Source: UBA1205 sp045534635 (lineage in GTDB: Bacteria; Bacteroidota; Bacteroidia; Bacteroidales; WCHB1-69). Taken from it: DNA of 64,000 nt. Below the pieces are notes generated by a model, which did no database searches, was not told the origin of the DNA, and saw nothing but the letters and a program-made list of their open reading frames with translations. Position 1 is the first letter of the stretch. Each line of letters starts with the position of its first letter. Where the stretch lies: the NCBI GenBank assembly GCA_045534635.1, contig JAZSKB010000039.1:62001-126000 (forward strand), read 5' to 3'. Made by a program: the position numbers and the translations under genes. Positions 35,866 to 47,374 of the stretch are shown here, in pieces.

Positions 35866-36639
35866 TTACTTATTAATTATTTCTTCTACATATTGATATG
35901 TTGATAACACCTCAGTTCCTCCATCACGGATTGCAACCATGTGTTCATAATGTGCCGATGGCAATCTATCTGCTGTTCGCACTGTCCAACCATCTCTATC
36001 TACTTGAATATTCCTTACTCCTAAATTTATCATCGGCTCTATACAAATTACCATACCTTTTTTCAATTTAGGACCTTTGCCTTTTGTTCCATAATTTGGA
36101 ACTTCTGGACTTTCATGTAAGTTACGACCAATACCATGACCTATCATTTCTCTTACAACAGAATATCCAAAACTTTCCACATAACTTTGAATTGCGTAAC
36201 CAATATCGCCTATTCTATTTCCTTCTACGGCTTGTTCTATGCCATTGTACAACGATTGTTTTGTTTTTTCGCACAAATTACGGATTTCTTCTGCAACATG
36301 TCCAACACAAAATGTATAGGCATAATCTGCATGAAAACCATTCTTTTTTGCTCCACAATCCACTGAAACAATATCTCCTTCTTTTAATTCATATTGTCCT
36401 GGTATTCCATGAACAACAACATCATTAACAGAGATACACAATGTAGCAGGATAACCATTATAATTTTTAAAACTTGGCACTGCTCCATTGTCTCGTATAA
36501 ATGTTTCAGCAACACTATCCAATGTTGTGCATCTTATTCCTGGTCGAATAAGTTTCGCAACCTCTCCGAGGGTTTTACCAACTATCAAAGAACTTTCTTT
36601 TATAATCTCTATTTCTCTTTCAGTCTTCAGATGTATCAT
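35866..36639 (-). CDS. map: methionine aminopeptidase type I
   Basis: Removes the initiator methionine from new proteins. It is 257 aa. Metal ligands are visible in order: the two Asp of VDCGAKKNGFHADYA, His in GHGIGRNLHESP, Glu in CIEPMIN and Glu in DGGTEVLS. It sits between secY and infA, the common Bacteroidetes and Gram-positive arrangement. Confidence 0.97.
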   Translation of the reverse strand: MIHLKTEREIEIIKESSLIVGKTLGEVAKLIRPGIRCTTLDSVAETFIRDNGAVPSFKNYNGYPATLCISVNDVVVHGIPGQYELKEGDIVSVDCGAKKNGFHADYAYTFCVGHVAEEIRNLCEKTKQSLYNGIEQAVEGNRIGDIGYAIQSYVESFGYSVVREMIGHGIGRNLHESPEVPNYGTKGKGPKLKKGMVICIEPMINLGVRNIQVDRDGWTVRTADRLPSAHYEHMVAIRDGGTEVLSTYQYVEEIINK

Positions 36640-36651
36640 CTACCAAACGTC

Positions 36652-38022
36652 CTATTGAATATTACGTCCTTTTATACGACCTGATTTTGTTAATCCATCG
36701 TAATGATGCATCAACAAATGACTTTCTATTTGTTGTAAGGTATCTAAAATTACACCTACCATAATCAATAGAGAAGTTCCTCCAAAGAATTGAGCAAATT
36801 GTGAATTGATACCCAACAAACGAGCAAATGCAGGCATTATAGCAACAAATGCTAAAAATATAGAACCTGGCAATGTTATTTTTGAAATAATATTGTCTAT
36901 AAATTCTACTGTTTTTTTACCAGGTTTAACCCCAGGAATAAAACCTCCATTTTTCTTCATATCTTCTGCTATTTGCGTTGGATTAAAAGTAATAGCAGTA
37001 TAGAAATATGTAAATAATATAATTAGTACTGCAAAAATCAAGTTATACCAAAAACCATTATAGTTTGTCAACGCTGTGGTAAATGCTCCCATTGATTCAG
37101 CACTTGATGAAAATCCAATAATAGTTAATGGTAAAAACATAATCGCTTGTGCAAAAATTATTGGCATAACTCCAGCAGCATTTACTTTTAATGGCAAATA
37201 TTGTCTTTGACCTCCATATTGTTTGTTACCTATAATACGTTTTGCATATTGTACAGGAACTTTTCTTGTACCTTGAACCAACAATATCGTAATTAATATT
37301 ACAAACACTAAAAGTAAAATTTCTATCAAGAAAACTACCAATCCACCATTTGTTTCTGCTACTCTTGATATAAATTCTGCAGACAATGCAAAAGGTAAGC
37401 GAGCAATAATACCTACCATAATGATGAGAGAAATACCATTACCTATTCCTTTTTCAGTAATACGTTCTCCCAACCACATAATGAATAATGTACTAGAAAC
37501 TAATACTATCAAAGATGTGAATATAAACGAAAATGGTAATTGTCCTGTAATTACTTCTCCTGAAATAGTATGAAATACACCCGAAGAGGTTCCGACAGTA
37601 CGTACCATATTAGAAAGATATGCTGGTGCTTGCAATGCTGTTACTGCAATAGTCAAAAGTCGCGTCATTTGCGTAATTTTTTTTCTTCCACTTTCTCCTT
37701 CTCGTTGTAAACGTTGGAAATAAGGGACTACCAAAGTCAATAACTGTACCACAATTGATGCAGAAATATAAGGCATAATACCTAATGCAAAAATTGAGGC
37801 ATTTGAGAAAGCACCACCAGAGAACATATCCAACAATCCTAACAACCCTTCACGAGAACTAGAAGTGAATGCAGTTGCTGAAAGTGCATGTACATCTATA
37901 CCAGGTAGAGCAATGTACGAACCGATACGATAAATTAATATTATACCTAATGTATAGAGAATGCGTTTACGCAAGTCCTCTATATGATAAATGTTCTTTA
38001 ATGTGGCTATAAATCTTCTCAT
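36652..38022 (-). CDS. secY: protein translocase subunit SecY
   Basis: Pore-forming subunit of the Sec channel. It is 456 aa with ten hydrophobic segments. LRKRILYTLGIILIYRIGSY opens the first helix, ALPGIDVHAL follows, and the cytosolic loop has VPVQYAKRIIGNKQYGGQ. The rplO stop lies 2 bp before its start. Confidence 0.97.
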   Translation of the reverse strand: MRRFIATLKNIYHIEDLRKRILYTLGIILIYRIGSYIALPGIDVHALSATAFTSSSREGLLGLLDMFSGGAFSNASIFALGIMPYISASIVVQLLTLVVPYFQRLQREGESGRKKITQMTRLLTIAVTALQAPAYLSNMVRTVGTSSGVFHTISGEVITGQLPFSFIFTSLIVLVSSTLFIMWLGERITEKGIGNGISLIIMVGIIARLPFALSAEFISRVAETNGGLVVFLIEILLLVFVILITILLVQGTRKVPVQYAKRIIGNKQYGGQRQYLPLKVNAAGVMPIIFAQAIMFLPLTIIGFSSSAESMGAFTTALTNYNGFWYNLIFAVLIILFTYFYTAITFNPTQIAEDMKKNGGFIPGVKPGKKTVEFIDNIISKITLPGSIFLAFVAIMPAFARLLGINSQFAQFFGGTSLLIMVGVILDTLQQIESHLLMHHYDGLTKSGRIKGRNIQ

Positions 38023-38024
38023 TT

Positions 38025-38471
38025 TTACAATTTTGTTGCTATACCCCCTTGGGCTTCAATTAACTGAATCGCTTTGGCAGAAAATGCATGAGCTTTAACT
38101 TCTAATTTAGATTTTAATTCTCCTTTTGCTAATATTTTCACCAAATCTTTTTTACCTATTAAACCATTTGCTCTTAAAACATCAATATCTACAACATTCA
38201 CACCTTTGTTTTCAGCCAAATATTGTAAAGTTGAAAGATTTACACTAGTGTATTCTTTTCTATTGATATTTCTAAAACCGAATTTAGGCACTCGTCTGTA
38301 CAATGGCATTTGACCACCTTCAAAACCAGATTTACGAGAGTAACCCGAACGCGATTGAGCTCCTTTATGTCCTCTTGTAGAGGTTCCTCCTTTACCAGAT
38401 CCTTCTCCTCTACCTATTCTTTTTTCAGCTTTTACTGCTCCATCGGCAGGTTTTAAACTATTTAAATTCAT
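38025..38471 (-). CDS. rplO: 50S ribosomal protein L15
   Basis: 148 aa; starts MNLNSLKPADGAVKAEKR with the glycine- and arginine-rich RIGRGEGSGKGGTSTRGHKG stretch that penetrates 23S rRNA, then a globular C-terminal domain. Confidence 0.97.
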   Translation of the reverse strand: MNLNSLKPADGAVKAEKRIGRGEGSGKGGTSTRGHKGAQSRSGYSRKSGFEGGQMPLYRRVPKFGFRNINRKEYTSVNLSTLQYLAENKGVNVVDIDVLRANGLIGKKDLVKILAKGELKSKLEVKAHAFSAKAIQLIEAQGGIATKL

Positions 38472-38497
38472 CTTTCTACGTTTTTCCTAATTTTGTA

Positions 38498-38680
38498 CTA
38501 AACTTCTTCTACTTTCAATAAATGTTTTACCGTTTCTATCATTCCTAAAACTTGTGGTGTTGCCACAACTTCTATAGGACGATTCAACTTATGAATACCT
38601 AGTGCTTCTATGGTTCTTTTTTGCACTTTTGACCTGTCTATTTGACTTTTTACTTGTGTTATTCTTAACTTTTTGTCCAT
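38498..38680 (-). CDS. rpmD: 50S ribosomal protein L30
   Basis: 60 aa: LRITQVKSQIDRSKVQKRTI and LGIHKLNRPIEV match the short bacterial L30. Confidence 0.95.
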   Translation of the reverse strand: MDKKLRITQVKSQIDRSKVQKRTIEALGIHKLNRPIEVVATPQVLGMIETVKHLLKVEEV

Positions 38681-38696
38681 CTTTTATCCCTTTCTA

Positions 38697-39206
38697 TTAA
38701 CCATTGAACACTGTATTCAAATCTACACCACGCAATTGTGCTACCATATAAGGGTCTTTCATTTTTGACAAAGCGTTGAATGTGGCTTTTACCACACTAT
38801 GTGGGTTGGAAGAACCTTTTGATTTTGCCAACACATTTTTAACTCCAACACTTTCTAAAACAGCACGCATCGCACCACCGGCTATAACTCCAGTACCAGG
38901 AGTTGCTGGTTTCAAGAATACCAACGAACCACTATAACGACCTTCTTGTGCATGTGGTATTGTTCCTTTTAAAACAGGTACACGAATCAAATTTTTCTTC
39001 GCATCTTCTGTTCCTTTTTGAATAGCCGCTGTTACTTCTTTGGCTTTTCCCAATCCATAACCAACAACACCATCTTCATTACCTATAACCACGATGGCTG
39101 AAAAACTAAAAGTTCTACCACCTTTGGTAACTTTAGTAACACGTCCTACGTGAACTAATTTTTCCTTGAATTCTATCTCACTTGCTTTTATTCTCTTATC
39201 TGACAT
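38697..39206 (-). CDS. rpsE: 30S ribosomal protein S5
   Basis: 169 aa; involved in decoding fidelity and mRNA unwinding at the entry channel. It has the dsRNA-binding-like N-terminal domain ([20 protein letters not shown]) and the [20 protein letters not shown]-terminal domain. Confidence 0.97.
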   Translation of the reverse strand: MSDKRIKASEIEFKEKLVHVGRVTKVTKGGRTFSFSAIVVIGNEDGVVGYGLGKAKEVTAAIQKGTEDAKKNLIRVPVLKGTIPHAQEGRYSGSLVFLKPATPGTGVIAGGAMRAVLESVGVKNVLAKSKGSSNPHSVVKATFNALSKMKDPYMVAQLRGVDLNTVFNG

Positions 39207-39215
39207 AATCCACTT

Positions 39216-39575
39216 TTAGAATTTTAAACCACCTTCTCTGGCTGCTTCTGCCAAAGATTTTACTCTTCCATGATACAAATATCCATTTCTATCGAATACA
39301 ACAGTTGTTATACCTGCTGCCAATGCACGATTTGCCAATTCTTGACCAACCAATTTGGCTTGCTCTATCTTCGTTATTTTTTGAGCATTAATTGCTCCCA
39401 TTGAAGATGCTGAAGCTACAGTTACACCTAAATCATCATTAATGATTTGAGCATATATTTGTTCATTGCTTCTGAACACTGACAAACGTGGACGTTCAGC
39501 AGTACCATGCATATTCTTTCTAATTCTATGTTTTATTCTTTCCCTTCTAAATGCTTTACGATTTTTTGTTCCCAT
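39216..39575 (-). CDS. rplR: 50S ribosomal protein L18
   Basis: 119 aa; binds 5S rRNA. It has [20 protein letters not shown] and the terminal [20 protein letters not shown]. Confidence 0.97.
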   Translation of the reverse strand: MGTKNRKAFRRERIKHRIRKNMHGTAERPRLSVFRSNEQIYAQIINDDLGVTVASASSMGAINAQKITKIEQAKLVGQELANRALAAGITTVVFDRNGYLYHGRVKSLAEAAREGGLKF

Positions 39576-39608
39576 TCTTTACAGATTTTTTATGTTAACA
39601 ATCTAATC

Positions 39609-40166
39609 TTATTTTTCTGCTGATTTACCAACTTTTCTACGAACAACCTCACCTTGGAAACGAATACCTTTACCTTTGTATGGTTCTGGTTTACGATAAG
39701 ACCTGATTTTATTCGCAACTTGACCTAATAATTGTTTATCAGCACTCATCAACTTAATCAATGGGTCTTTCCCTTTTTCTGTTATTGTTTCAACAGTGAT
39801 TTCTTTTGGAAACTCAAATATAATATTATGAGAATATCCTAAAGATAGTTCTAATATTTGACCTGTTGCTTGAGCTTTGTATCCAGTTCCCACCAATTGT
39901 TGAACAATAGTAAAACCTTCTGATACACCATGTACCATATTCGCTAAAAGTGAACGATACAATCCATGCAATGCTTTATGTCTTTTTTGTTCTGTATGAC
40001 GTTCTACATGCATTACCCCCTCTTCCATAGAAAGAGTGATACAAGGATCTACATATTGTTGCAATTCACCTTTAGGTCCTTTTACAGTTACAATATGTGT
40101 TTTTTCGTCAACATTTATATTAACACCACTGGGTAATGATATGGGTAATTTACCTATTCTTGACAT
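39609..40166 (-). CDS. rplF: 50S ribosomal protein L6
   Basis: 185 aa, two repeated alpha-beta domains. MSRIGKLPISLPSGVNINVD at the start and the C-terminal RSYRKPEPYKGKGIRFQGE signature. Confidence 0.97.
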   Translation of the reverse strand: MSRIGKLPISLPSGVNINVDEKTHIVTVKGPKGELQQYVDPCITLSMEEGVMHVERHTEQKRHKALHGLYRSLLANMVHGVSEGFTIVQQLVGTGYKAQATGQILELSLGYSHNIIFEFPKEITVETITEKGKDPLIKLMSADKQLLGQVANKIRSYRKPEPYKGKGIRFQGEVVRRKVGKSAEK

Positions 40167-40184
40167 TCTTTTATCCTCCTTTTA

Positions 40185-40583
40185 TTAACTGATGTAACAA
40201 ATAACTTCACCACCGATACCCAAACTACGAGCTTCTTTATCGGTCATCAAACCTCGTGAAGTTGAAATAATAGCGATACCCAATCCATTCAATACGCGAG
40301 GCAATTCATCTGCTCCCACATATTTACGTAAACCAGGACGACTAACGCGTTTCAATTCTGTAATTGCACATTGTTTAGAAATAGGATGGTATTTCAAAGC
40401 AATCTTTATCATCCCTGGTATACTTGAATCTTCAAATTTATAATTTAAAATATAACCTTTTTCAAACAATATTTTTGTCATTTCTCTTTTCATATTTGAC
40501 ATAGGTATTTCTACTACCCTATGTTTTGCCATCACGGCATTACGTATTCTTGTCAAATAATCTGCTATTGGATCCGTATTCAT
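40185..40583 (-). CDS. rpsH: 30S ribosomal protein S8
   Basis: 132 aa; binds the central domain of 16S rRNA and in many bacteria represses the spc operon. It starts [19 protein letters not shown] and ends with the [20 protein letters not shown] signature. Confidence 0.97.
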   Translation of the reverse strand: MNTDPIADYLTRIRNAVMAKHRVVEIPMSNMKREMTKILFEKGYILNYKFEDSSIPGMIKIALKYHPISKQCAITELKRVSRPGLRKYVGADELPRVLNGLGIAIISTSRGLMTDKEARSLGIGGEVICYIS

Positions 40584-40604
40584 CTTTCTTAATTTTAAAT
40601 TAAT

Positions 40605-40874
40605 TTACCAACTTGCTTTTTTTACACCTGGAATCAAACCTTTTGAAGCCATTTCTCTAAAATTGATACGAGAAAGACCAAAAGTTCTCATATATCCTTT
40701 TGGACGTCCTGTCAATTTGCAACGATTATGCAATCTGATAGGATTTGAATTTGGTGGTAATTGTTGTAAACCTACCCAATCACCAGCTGCCTTTAATTCC
40801 GCTCTTTTGGCTGCATATTTTGCCACTAATTTTGCTCTTTTAACTTCACGAGCTTTCATTGACTCTTTTGCCAT
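40605..40874 (-). CDS. rpsN: 30S ribosomal protein S14
   Basis: 89 aa, zinc-free long form (only one cysteine): [19 protein letters not shown], then [19 protein letters not shown]. It lies 3 bp after rplE. Confidence 0.96.
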   Translation of the reverse strand: MAKESMKAREVKRAKLVAKYAAKRAELKAAGDWVGLQQLPPNSNPIRLHNRCKLTGRPKGYMRTFGLSRINFREMASKGLIPGVKKASW

Positions 40875-40877
40875 ATC

Positions 40878-41435
40878 TTATTTCTTCTGATTTTTAAATG
40901 GTAATCCAAACTCTTTTAACAAAGCTAAACATTCTTCATCATTTTGTGCAGTTGTAACAAATGTAATATCCATACCATTGATTTTGTTTATTTTATCAAT
41001 ATCAATTTCTGGGAATATTATTTGTTCAGTAACGCCCATAGAATAATTTCCTTTTCCGTCAAAACCTTTATCGTTAATACCTCTAAAATCACGAATACGA
41101 GGTATTGATACTGATATAAGTCTATCCAAAAATTCATACATTCTATCTCCACGTAAAGTTACGCGAACACCTACTGCATTACCTTTTCTAAGTTTGAAAT
41201 TTGAAATATCCTTTCTTGACTTAGTAGCAACGGCTTTTTGACCTGCTATCATTGTCATTTCATTGATACCATTATCTATTAATTTTTTATCTGCGGTTGC
41301 AGCTCCAATACCTTGATTCAAACAAATCTTAGTAATTTTCGGAATACGCATCACCGTTTTAAAATTAAATTGCTTTTGCAAAGCAGGTGCAATTTCTTTA
41401 TTGTATTTTTCTCTTAATCTTGGTGTGTAGCTCAT
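40878..41435 (-). CDS. rplE: 50S ribosomal protein L5
   Basis: 185 aa; 5S rRNA binder that contacts P-site t[21 protein letters not shown] and [18 protein letters not shown] are typical. Its ATG overlaps the rplX stop by one base. Confidence 0.97.
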   Translation of the reverse strand: MSYTPRLREKYNKEIAPALQKQFNFKTVMRIPKITKICLNQGIGAATADKKLIDNGINEMTMIAGQKAVATKSRKDISNFKLRKGNAVGVRVTLRGDRMYEFLDRLISVSIPRIRDFRGINDKGFDGKGNYSMGVTEQIIFPEIDIDKINKINGMDITFVTTAQNDEECLALLKEFGLPFKNQKK

Positions 41436-41755
41436 TACTTAATCTCCTCTTTCGATTTTTTTGAATACCTTACTAACTTGCCATTATCTGCTACACGCCT
41501 TCCTATGCGAGTTGCATTTCCTTTGGAATCAACTAACATTAAATTGGAAATGTGAACAGAGGCTTCTTTCTTTACGATTCCTCCTTGTGGGGTTTTTGCA
41601 GTTGGTTTAGTACTTTTTGATACCATGTTTTTACCTTCTACAAACGCTCTGTAATTTTTAACATCAACTTTGAGCACTTTTCCGGTCTGTCCTTTATCAT
41701 CCCCTGATAAAACTTTTACCGTGTCCCCTTTTTTTATATGTATCTTCGGTTGCAT
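41435..41755 (-). CDS. rplX: 50S ribosomal protein L24
   Basis: 106 aa, KOW motif near the N-terminus ([20 protein letters not shown]); an assembly initiator of the 50S subunit near the tunnel exit. Confidence 0.96.
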   Translation of the reverse strand: MQPKIHIKKGDTVKVLSGDDKGQTGKVLKVDVKNYRAFVEGKNMVSKSTKPTAKTPQGGIVKKEASVHISNLMLVDSKGNATRIGRRVADNGKLVRYSKKSKEEIK

Positions 41756-41781
41756 GTTTAATTAATTTTTTTCTTTATACA

Positions 41782-42150
41782 TTAAAGCACTTCTGGTGCT
41801 AATGAAACTATTTTCATATATTGTTTTTCTCTAAGTTCGCGGGCCACAGGTCCAAATATACGAGTTCCACGTAATTCATCTGAAGCGGTTAACAATACGA
41901 CAGCATTATCATCAAAACGGATATAAGAGCCATCGTTTCTACGAACTTCTTTTGTTGTTCTTACAACAACAGCTTTGCTAACTGTACCTTTTTTTATTGA
42001 ACCAGAAGGGATTGCGTCTTTTACTGTTACAACGATTTTATCGCCAACGGTAGCATAACGCTTTTTTGTTCCTCCCAATACTCGGATACACAATACTTCT
42101 TTAGCACCACTATTGTCTGCCACTGATAATCTTGATTCTTGTTGTATCAT
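41782..42150 (-). CDS. rplN: 50S ribosomal protein L14
   Basis: 122 aa; starts [20 protein letters not shown] with the [16 protein letters not shown] signature. It forms intersubunit bridges. It begins 2 bp after the rpsQ stop. Confidence 0.97.
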   Translation of the reverse strand: MIQQESRLSVADNSGAKEVLCIRVLGGTKKRYATVGDKIVVTVKDAIPSGSIKKGTVSKAVVVRTTKEVRRNDGSYIRFDDNAVVLLTASDELRGTRIFGPVARELREKQYMKIVSLAPEVL

Positions 42151-42152
42151 CT

Positions 42153-42407
42153 TTACTTAGCCTTTTCTATTATTTCTACTAATCTCCAGCATTTGTTTTT
42201 ACTCAAAGGTCTGGTTTCCATAATTCTAACAACATCACCTATTTCACATTCATTTTTTTCATCATGTGCCATAAAGTTAGATGATCTTTTTAGGAACTTT
42301 CCATATTTCGGGTGTTTGAACTTACGTTCTACCTTCACAACGATAGATTTTTCCATCTTGTTACTTATTACAACACCTTCTCTTTGTTTTCTAAAATTTC
42401 TATCCAT
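42153..42407 (-). CDS. rpsQ: 30S ribosomal protein S17
   Basis: 84 aa OB-fold protein: [20 protein letters not shown] and [20 protein letters not shown] are diagnostic. Confidence 0.96.
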   Translation of the reverse strand: MDRNFRKQREGVVISNKMEKSIVVKVERKFKHPKYGKFLKRSSNFMAHDEKNECEIGDVVRIMETRPLSKNKCWRLVEIIEKAK

Positions 42408-42425
42408 ACCAAAAATTTATCTCTT

Positions 42426-42635
42426 TTATTTTACAGATTTATTTTCAGCAATCTCTCTTGAACGAATTTCCGTTTTAAGTCTTGCTATCGATTTACGATT
42501 TGCTGCAATTCTATTTGGATTTTCTATTGGAGAAACGGCATGATGCAATTTCAACTTTGCCAATTGCTTTACTTCCTCTTCCAATCTTTCGTACAACTCT
42601 TTTGTTGTAAGACCTGCTATCTCTGACTGTTTCAT
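42426..42635 (-). CDS. rpmC: 50S ribosomal protein L29
   Basis: 69 aa helical protein at the tunnel exit: MKQSEIAGLTTKELYERLEE and SPIENPNRIAANRKSIARLK. Confidence 0.95.
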   Translation of the reverse strand: MKQSEIAGLTTKELYERLEEEVKQLAKLKLHHAVSPIENPNRIAANRKSIARLKTEIRSREIAENKSVK

Positions 42636-42640
42636 TTTAA

Positions 42641-43069
42641 TTATATTGTTTCTTCTGAATAATCTCTTCTAACTATAAATTTTGTCAAGATTGGCAATTT
42701 TTGAGCGCCCAAACGCATAGCTTCGCGTGCAACATCAGTTGGTACACCATCTGCTTCAAACAGAATTCGACCTGGAGATATTCTTGCTACAAAATATTCT
42801 GGACTACCTTTACCTTTTCCCATACGTACTTCCGCTGGTTTTTTAGTAATAGGTTTGTCTGGGAAAACTCTAATCCACAATTGACCTTCACGTTTCATAT
42901 AACGTGTAATTGCTTGACGTGCTGCCTCTATTTGACGTCCTGTCAGCAAACATTCCTCAGTGGCTTTCATGGCAAAGGAACCAAATGCAATTTCTGCACC
43001 TCGTTTGGTATTCCCTTTCATTTTGCCCTTTTGGACTCTTCTATATTTTGTCTTTTTTGGCTGTAACAT
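42641..43069 (-). CDS. rplP: 50S ribosomal protein L16
   Basis: 142 aa; near the A site and peptidyl transferase centre. It begins [19 protein letters not shown] and has the [19 protein letters not shown] signature. Confidence 0.97.
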   Translation of the reverse strand: MLQPKKTKYRRVQKGKMKGNTKRGAEIAFGSFAMKATEECLLTGRQIEAARQAITRYMKREGQLWIRVFPDKPITKKPAEVRMGKGKGSPEYFVARISPGRILFEADGVPTDVAREAMRLGAQKLPILTKFIVRRDYSEETI

Positions 43070-43097
43070 CGTTTATCTGATTTTTCCTTAATTAATA

Positions 43098-43847
43098 CTA
43101 TTTTCTTCTTCTATCTCCGCCTCTTTCTGAGCGTTCTCTACCAAAATTGCCACCTCTTTCTCTTCTCATCATTTTACCTTGTTTGGAAGATGCTTCTGTT
43201 GACGCTTGAAATAGATCTTTTTTACCATAAACTAAACCTCTGCATATCCATACTTTAATACCTATTCTTCCATAAGTAGTATGTGCTTCTGCATGACTAT
43301 AATCTATATCTGCACGCAAAGTATGCAATGGGGTTCTGCCTTCTTTATAATGTTCGGTACGTGCCATTTCGGCTCCACCTATACGACCAGAGATAGAAAC
43401 TTTAATACCTTCTGCTCCTGAACGCATTGTTGATGAAATCGCGTTTTTGATAGCTTTACGATAAAACGCACGACGTTCTATTTCTTCTGCTATCGTTTTG
43501 GCAACCAATACTGCGTCTAATTCTGGACGTTTGATTTCACTGATATTGATTTGAACATCTTTTCCTGTGATTTTCTTCAATTCTTCTTTCAGCTTATCAA
43601 CTTCTGAGCCCATTTTTCCGATAATCAAACCTGGACGAGCGGTATTGATGGTTACTGTCACCAATTTCAAAGTTCTTTCGATATATATTTTCGAAATATT
43701 GGCTTTATGCAAACGTGTATTAAGGTATTTTCTGATTTTATCGTCTTCTACTAATTTTTGACCAAAATCTTTTCCACCATACCAGTTAGAATCCCATCCT
43801 CTAACGATTCCTAAACGTATTCCTATTGGATTAACTTTCTGTCCCAT
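43098..43847 (-). CDS. rpsC: 30S ribosomal protein S3 with Arg/Gly-rich tail
   Basis: 249 aa; mRNA entry channel. N-terminal KH domain ([20 protein letters not shown]) and C-terminal domain ([20 protein letters not shown]). The last 25 or so residues are a disordered, R/G/E-rich tail ([20 protein letters not shown]) longer than in enterobacteria. The start directly abuts the rplV stop. Confidence 0.97.
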   Translation of the reverse strand: MGQKVNPIGIRLGIVRGWDSNWYGGKDFGQKLVEDDKIRKYLNTRLHKANISKIYIERTLKLVTVTINTARPGLIIGKMGSEVDKLKEELKKITGKDVQINISEIKRPELDAVLVAKTIAEEIERRAFYRKAIKNAISSTMRSGAEGIKVSISGRIGGAEMARTEHYKEGRTPLHTLRADIDYSHAEAHTTYGRIGIKVWICRGLVYGKKDLFQASTEASSKQGKMMRRERGGNFGRERSERGGDRRRK

Positions 43848-44267
43848 TTATTCTTCTGTTTGATTTACGTTTTCTACTTTGCTATCTAATACTATTGTAA
43901 TATGGTTTGAACGTCTTCTGATTCTATAACCACGACCTTGAGGTGCGGTTCTCAATCTTTTCAATATGGTGCCACCATCTACAAATATTTCTTTTACGTA
44001 CAAATTACTATCTTCTATTCTTGCATTTTCATTTTTTGCTTGCCAATTTGCAATAGCAGAAAGAAGCAATTTACGTATTTTTTCAGATGATTCTTTTTTA
44101 CTATATTTCAAAACATTCAAAGCATAATCAACATTCTTACCTCTTATCAAATCTGCCATAAGGCGTGTTTTACGAGGAGATGTATTATTGTCCATCAGAC
44201 GTGCTACGCATCTTGTGCGATTATTTTCTTTTCTAGCTTCCGCAGCTAATCTTTTTCTTGCACCCAT
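43848..44267 (-). CDS. rplV: 50S ribosomal protein L22
   Basis: 139 aa; extends a loop into the exit tunnel. It has the RKTRLMADLIRGKNVDYALN helix and the hairpin LKRLRTAPQGRGYRIRRRSN. Confidence 0.96.
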   Translation of the reverse strand: MGARKRLAAEARKENNRTRCVARLMDNNTSPRKTRLMADLIRGKNVDYALNVLKYSKKESSEKIRKLLLSAIANWQAKNENARIEDSNLYVKEIFVDGGTILKRLRTAPQGRGYRIRRRSNHITIVLDSKVENVNQTEE

Positions 44268-44286
44268 CTTTATTCTTTAATTTGCT

Positions 44287-44565
44287 TTATTTTTTTCCTT
44301 TATCTTTACTTCCAGCATGTCCACGGAATATGCGTGTTGGTGCAAATTCCCCTAATTTATGCCCTACCATATTTTCTGTTACATACACAGGAATAAATTT
44401 GTTTCCGTTATGAACAGCGATTGTCTGACCAACGAAATCTGGAGAAATCATTGACGCACGACTCCATGTTTTAATGGTAACTTTTTTACCAGATTCCTGT
44501 GCTTCTATCACTCGTTTTTCGAGTTTATAGTGAATGTACGGACCTTTTCTTAATGATCTACTCAT
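44287..44565 (-). CDS. rpsS: 30S ribosomal protein S19
   Basis: 92 aa; 30S head. [19 protein letters not shown] and the [20 protein letters not shown] signature. Confidence 0.97.
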   Translation of the reverse strand: MSRSLRKGPYIHYKLEKRVIEAQESGKKVTIKTWSRASMISPDFVGQTIAVHNGNKFIPVYVTENMVGHKLGEFAPTRIFRGHAGSKDKGKK

Positions 44566-44580
44566 TGTAACTACTTTTTA

Positions 44581-45405
44581 TTATTTCTTTCTTCTTTCTA
44601 CTATAAATTGAGTTGAGGCTTTTTTAGGACGACGTGTTTTGTAGCCTTTAGCGATTAAGCCCTTACGTGAACGAGGATGTCCTCCTGAAGCTCTTCCTTC
44701 ACCACCACCCATTGGGTGATCTACTGGGTTCATAACAACGCCACGAACTCTTGGACGTCTTCCCATCCAACGAGAACGACCTGCCTTACCTGAAACTTGT
44801 AAGTTATGGTCTATATTAGATACCATACCTATAGTTGCTTTACAAGCACACAATATTTTACGTGTTTCACCTGATGGCATTTTAATGGTTACATAACGTT
44901 CTTCTCTTGACATCAATTGAGCATAAGCACCTGCACTACGAGCAACTTTTGCACCGCAACCAGGTTGCATTTCAATATTATGAATAACTGTTCCAAGAGG
45001 TATTTCTGACAAAAATAAAGTATTTCCCAAATCTGGAGAAATTCCTTTACCAGAAAGAACTTTTTGTCCTACTTGCAAACCATGAGGAGCAACAATATAA
45101 CGTTTTTCTCCATCTGCATAAAATAACAATGCAATACGAGCCGAACGATTTGGGTCATATTCTATTGTTTTTACCGTTGCTGGTACACCATCTTTTTCAC
45201 GTAAGAAATCAATGATACGATATTGTTTTTTATGACCACCTCCGATATATCTCATGGTCATTTTACCTTCATTGTTTCTTCCGCCACTTCTTTTTTTAGG
45301 TAACAGCAAACTCTTTTCGGGGGTTGAAGCTGTTATCTCTTCAAAATTACTTACTAACTTAAATCTTTGACCGGGTGTTACCGGTTTAAACTTTTTTAAT
45401 CCCAT
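44581..45405 (-). CDS. rplB: 50S ribosomal protein L2
   Basis: 274 aa; central to peptidyl transferase assembly. It has the [19 protein letters not shown] block including the conserved histidine, and the zinc-free SH3-like core. Confidence 0.97.
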   Translation of the reverse strand: MGLKKFKPVTPGQRFKLVSNFEEITASTPEKSLLLPKKRSGGRNNEGKMTMRYIGGGHKKQYRIIDFLREKDGVPATVKTIEYDPNRSARIALLFYADGEKRYIVAPHGLQVGQKVLSGKGISPDLGNTLFLSEIPLGTVIHNIEMQPGCGAKVARSAGAYAQLMSREERYVTIKMPSGETRKILCACKATIGMVSNIDHNLQVSGKAGRSRWMGRRPRVRGVVMNPVDHPMGGGEGRASGGHPRSRKGLIAKGYKTRRPKKASTQFIVERRKK

Positions 45406-45421
45406 CTTTTCTTTTTAATTC

Positions 45422-45712
45422 TTAGATACCACTATAAAAGTCAATTGTTTGATTGCCTTTTAATTGTACTATCGCTTTCTTAAAACTATTTTTCTTTCCT
45501 CTTATTAAGCCGGCTTTTGTATAGCGAGAAGTGTTTTTACCTCTTTGAATCAAAGTACTTACACTTTCCACTTGTACATCATACATTTCTTCTACGGCTT
45601 TTTTTATTTGCAATTTATCTGCCCTATGGTCTACAACAAAACCATAGCGATTTAACTTCTCGCTAATCGCTGTCATTTTTTCTGTTACAAGAGGCCTAAT
45701 TATTACATTCAT
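45422..45712 (-). CDS. rplW: 50S ribosomal protein L23
   Basis: 96 aa; docking site of SRP and trigger factor. IIRPLVTEKMTAISEKLNRY and ADKLQIKKAVEEMYDVQVES identify it. Confidence 0.96.
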   Translation of the reverse strand: MNVIIRPLVTEKMTAISEKLNRYGFVVDHRADKLQIKKAVEEMYDVQVESVSTLIQRGKNTSRYTKAGLIRGKKNSFKKAIVQLKGNQTIDFYSGI

Positions 45713-45724
45713 CTTCCTAACTTT

Positions 45725-46360
45725 TTACGCGTTTATTTTAAAAAATTCATCAAATTTTGCAGCTGTTTGCTCTAAAATCACAATTTTTTGAGCGTTCAAA
45801 ATTTGATAAGTATTTAAATTTGAAATAGTTGCAATATTCAATTTCTCCAAATTTCGAGAAGACAAATATACATTTTTATTTAATTCATTTACAACTATTA
45901 AAGTTTTTTTATCAAAAAGATTTGTATCTTTTAAGATTTTAACCATGTTTTTTGTCTTAGGAGCCTCAAAATCAAATTGTTCGAATACTGTAATATTTGA
46001 TTCTTGTGCTTTAATAGACAAAGCAGACATACGAGCCAAACGTTTTACTTTTTTATTCAATTTGAAACTATAATCTCTTGGTTGAGGACCAAAAACACGA
46101 GCACCACCAGGAAACAAAGGAGATTTGATACTACCTATACGAGCACCACCACCACCTTTTTGTTTTCTAAGTTTACGTGTTGAACCAGAAACCATAGATT
46201 TTTCTTTACTACTATGAGTTCCTTGACGTTGATTTGCAAGATATTGTTTTACATCTAACCAAATAGCATGGTTATTGGGTTCTATACCAAATATGCTGTC
46301 ATTTAACGTTACAGTTCTTCCAGCTTCACTCCCGTCTATTTTATATACTTTTAGCTCCAT
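45725..46360 (-). CDS. rplD: 50S ribosomal protein L4
   Basis: 211 aa; lines the exit tunnel. It shows [20 protein letters not shown] and [20 protein letters not shown]. Its start overlaps the rplC end by 10 bp. In E. coli L4 represses the S10 operon; I see no clear L4-type leader here. Confidence 0.96.
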   Translation of the reverse strand: MELKVYKIDGSEAGRTVTLNDSIFGIEPNNHAIWLDVKQYLANQRQGTHSSKEKSMVSGSTRKLRKQKGGGGARIGSIKSPLFPGGARVFGPQPRDYSFKLNKKVKRLARMSALSIKAQESNITVFEQFDFEAPKTKNMVKILKDTNLFDKKTLIVVNELNKNVYLSSRNLEKLNIATISNLNTYQILNAQKIVILEQTAAKFDEFFKINA

Positions 46361-46980
46361 CTCTCTATTTTTAAATATGAACCATTATACCCGGGAACAG
46401 ATCCCTTAATTACCAATAAATTCTTTTCTGGGAATATTTTAACAATTTGCAAGTTAATCATTTTAACTTTTGCACCGCCTGTTCTTCCTGCCATTCTCAT
46501 ACCTTTAAATACTCTTGATGGCCAAGAAGATGCTCCCATTGAACCTGGAGCACGTAATCTATCGTGCTGACCGTGTGTTCTATCGCCCACACCACCAAAT
46601 CCATGACGTTTAACAACACCTTGGAAACCTTTTCCTTTGCTAATACCAGAAACATCTACAAATTCGCCTTCTTCGAAAACGGTTACTGTCAACACTTCTC
46701 CTTGTTGTTTTCTGTGTTCTATTTCAAAACGAGAAAACTCTTTTACGATACGTTTTGGAGATGTATTTGCTTTTGCAAAATGTCCTTTCATCGCTTTTGA
46801 GGTATTCTTTTCTTTTTTGTCATCGAACGCTAATTGAATAGCGTCATAACCATCTTTTTCTACAGATTTTACTTGTGTTACTACACAAGGACCGGCTTCT
46901 ATTACTGTGCACGGAATATTTTTTCCGGAGGCATCAAAGATGCTGGTCATTCCTATTTTCTTTCCTATTAAACCTGACAT
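46351..46980 (-). CDS. rplC: 50S ribosomal protein L3
   Basis: 209 aa; [20 protein letters not shown] and the central [20 protein letters not shown] with [17 protein letters not shown]. An assembly initiator of 50S. Confidence 0.97.
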   Translation of the reverse strand: MSGLIGKKIGMTSIFDASGKNIPCTVIEAGPCVVTQVKSVEKDGYDAIQLAFDDKKEKNTSKAMKGHFAKANTSPKRIVKEFSRFEIEHRKQQGEVLTVTVFEEGEFVDVSGISKGKGFQGVVKRHGFGGVGDRTHGQHDRLRAPGSMGASSWPSRVFKGMRMAGRTGGAKVKMINLQIVKIFPEKNLLVIKGSVPGYNGSYLKIERWS

Positions 46981-47043
46981 TTTTTTAATTTTTTACTTAT
47001 TGCTCACGCAATTGTTTTACCTTTTTACGATTAAATAACTTAA

Positions 47044-47358
47044 TTAGACTTTAATTTCTACTTCAACACCACTTGGCAATTCAAGTTTCATTAACGCTTC
47101 AATAGTTTTTGCAGTAGTTCCATAAATATCCAACAAACGTTTGTAAGAAGATAATTCAAACTGTTCTCTTGATTTTTTGTTTACAAATGTAGAGCGATTT
47201 ACAGTAAAAATTCTCTTCTGTGTCGGAAGTGGAATAGGTCCTACTACAACAACCTTATCATCTTTAACGGTGTTTACCGTTTTCACAATCTTTTCAGCTG
47301 ATTTATCTACCAAGCTATGATCGTATGATTTCAGTTTTATTCTAACTCTTTGACTCAC
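47044..47358 (-). CDS. rpsJ: 30S ribosomal protein S10
   Basis: 104 aa; [20 protein letters not shown] and [17 protein letters not shown], the NusE surface that also links to transcription. It follows fusA by 16 bp. Confidence 0.97.
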   Translation of the reverse strand: MSQRVRIKLKSYDHSLVDKSAEKIVKTVNTVKDDKVVVVGPIPLPTQKRIFTVNRSTFVNKKSREQFELSSYKRLLDIYGTTAKTIEALMKLELPSGVEVEIKV

Positions 47359-47374
47359 TTTTATTTATATTTAA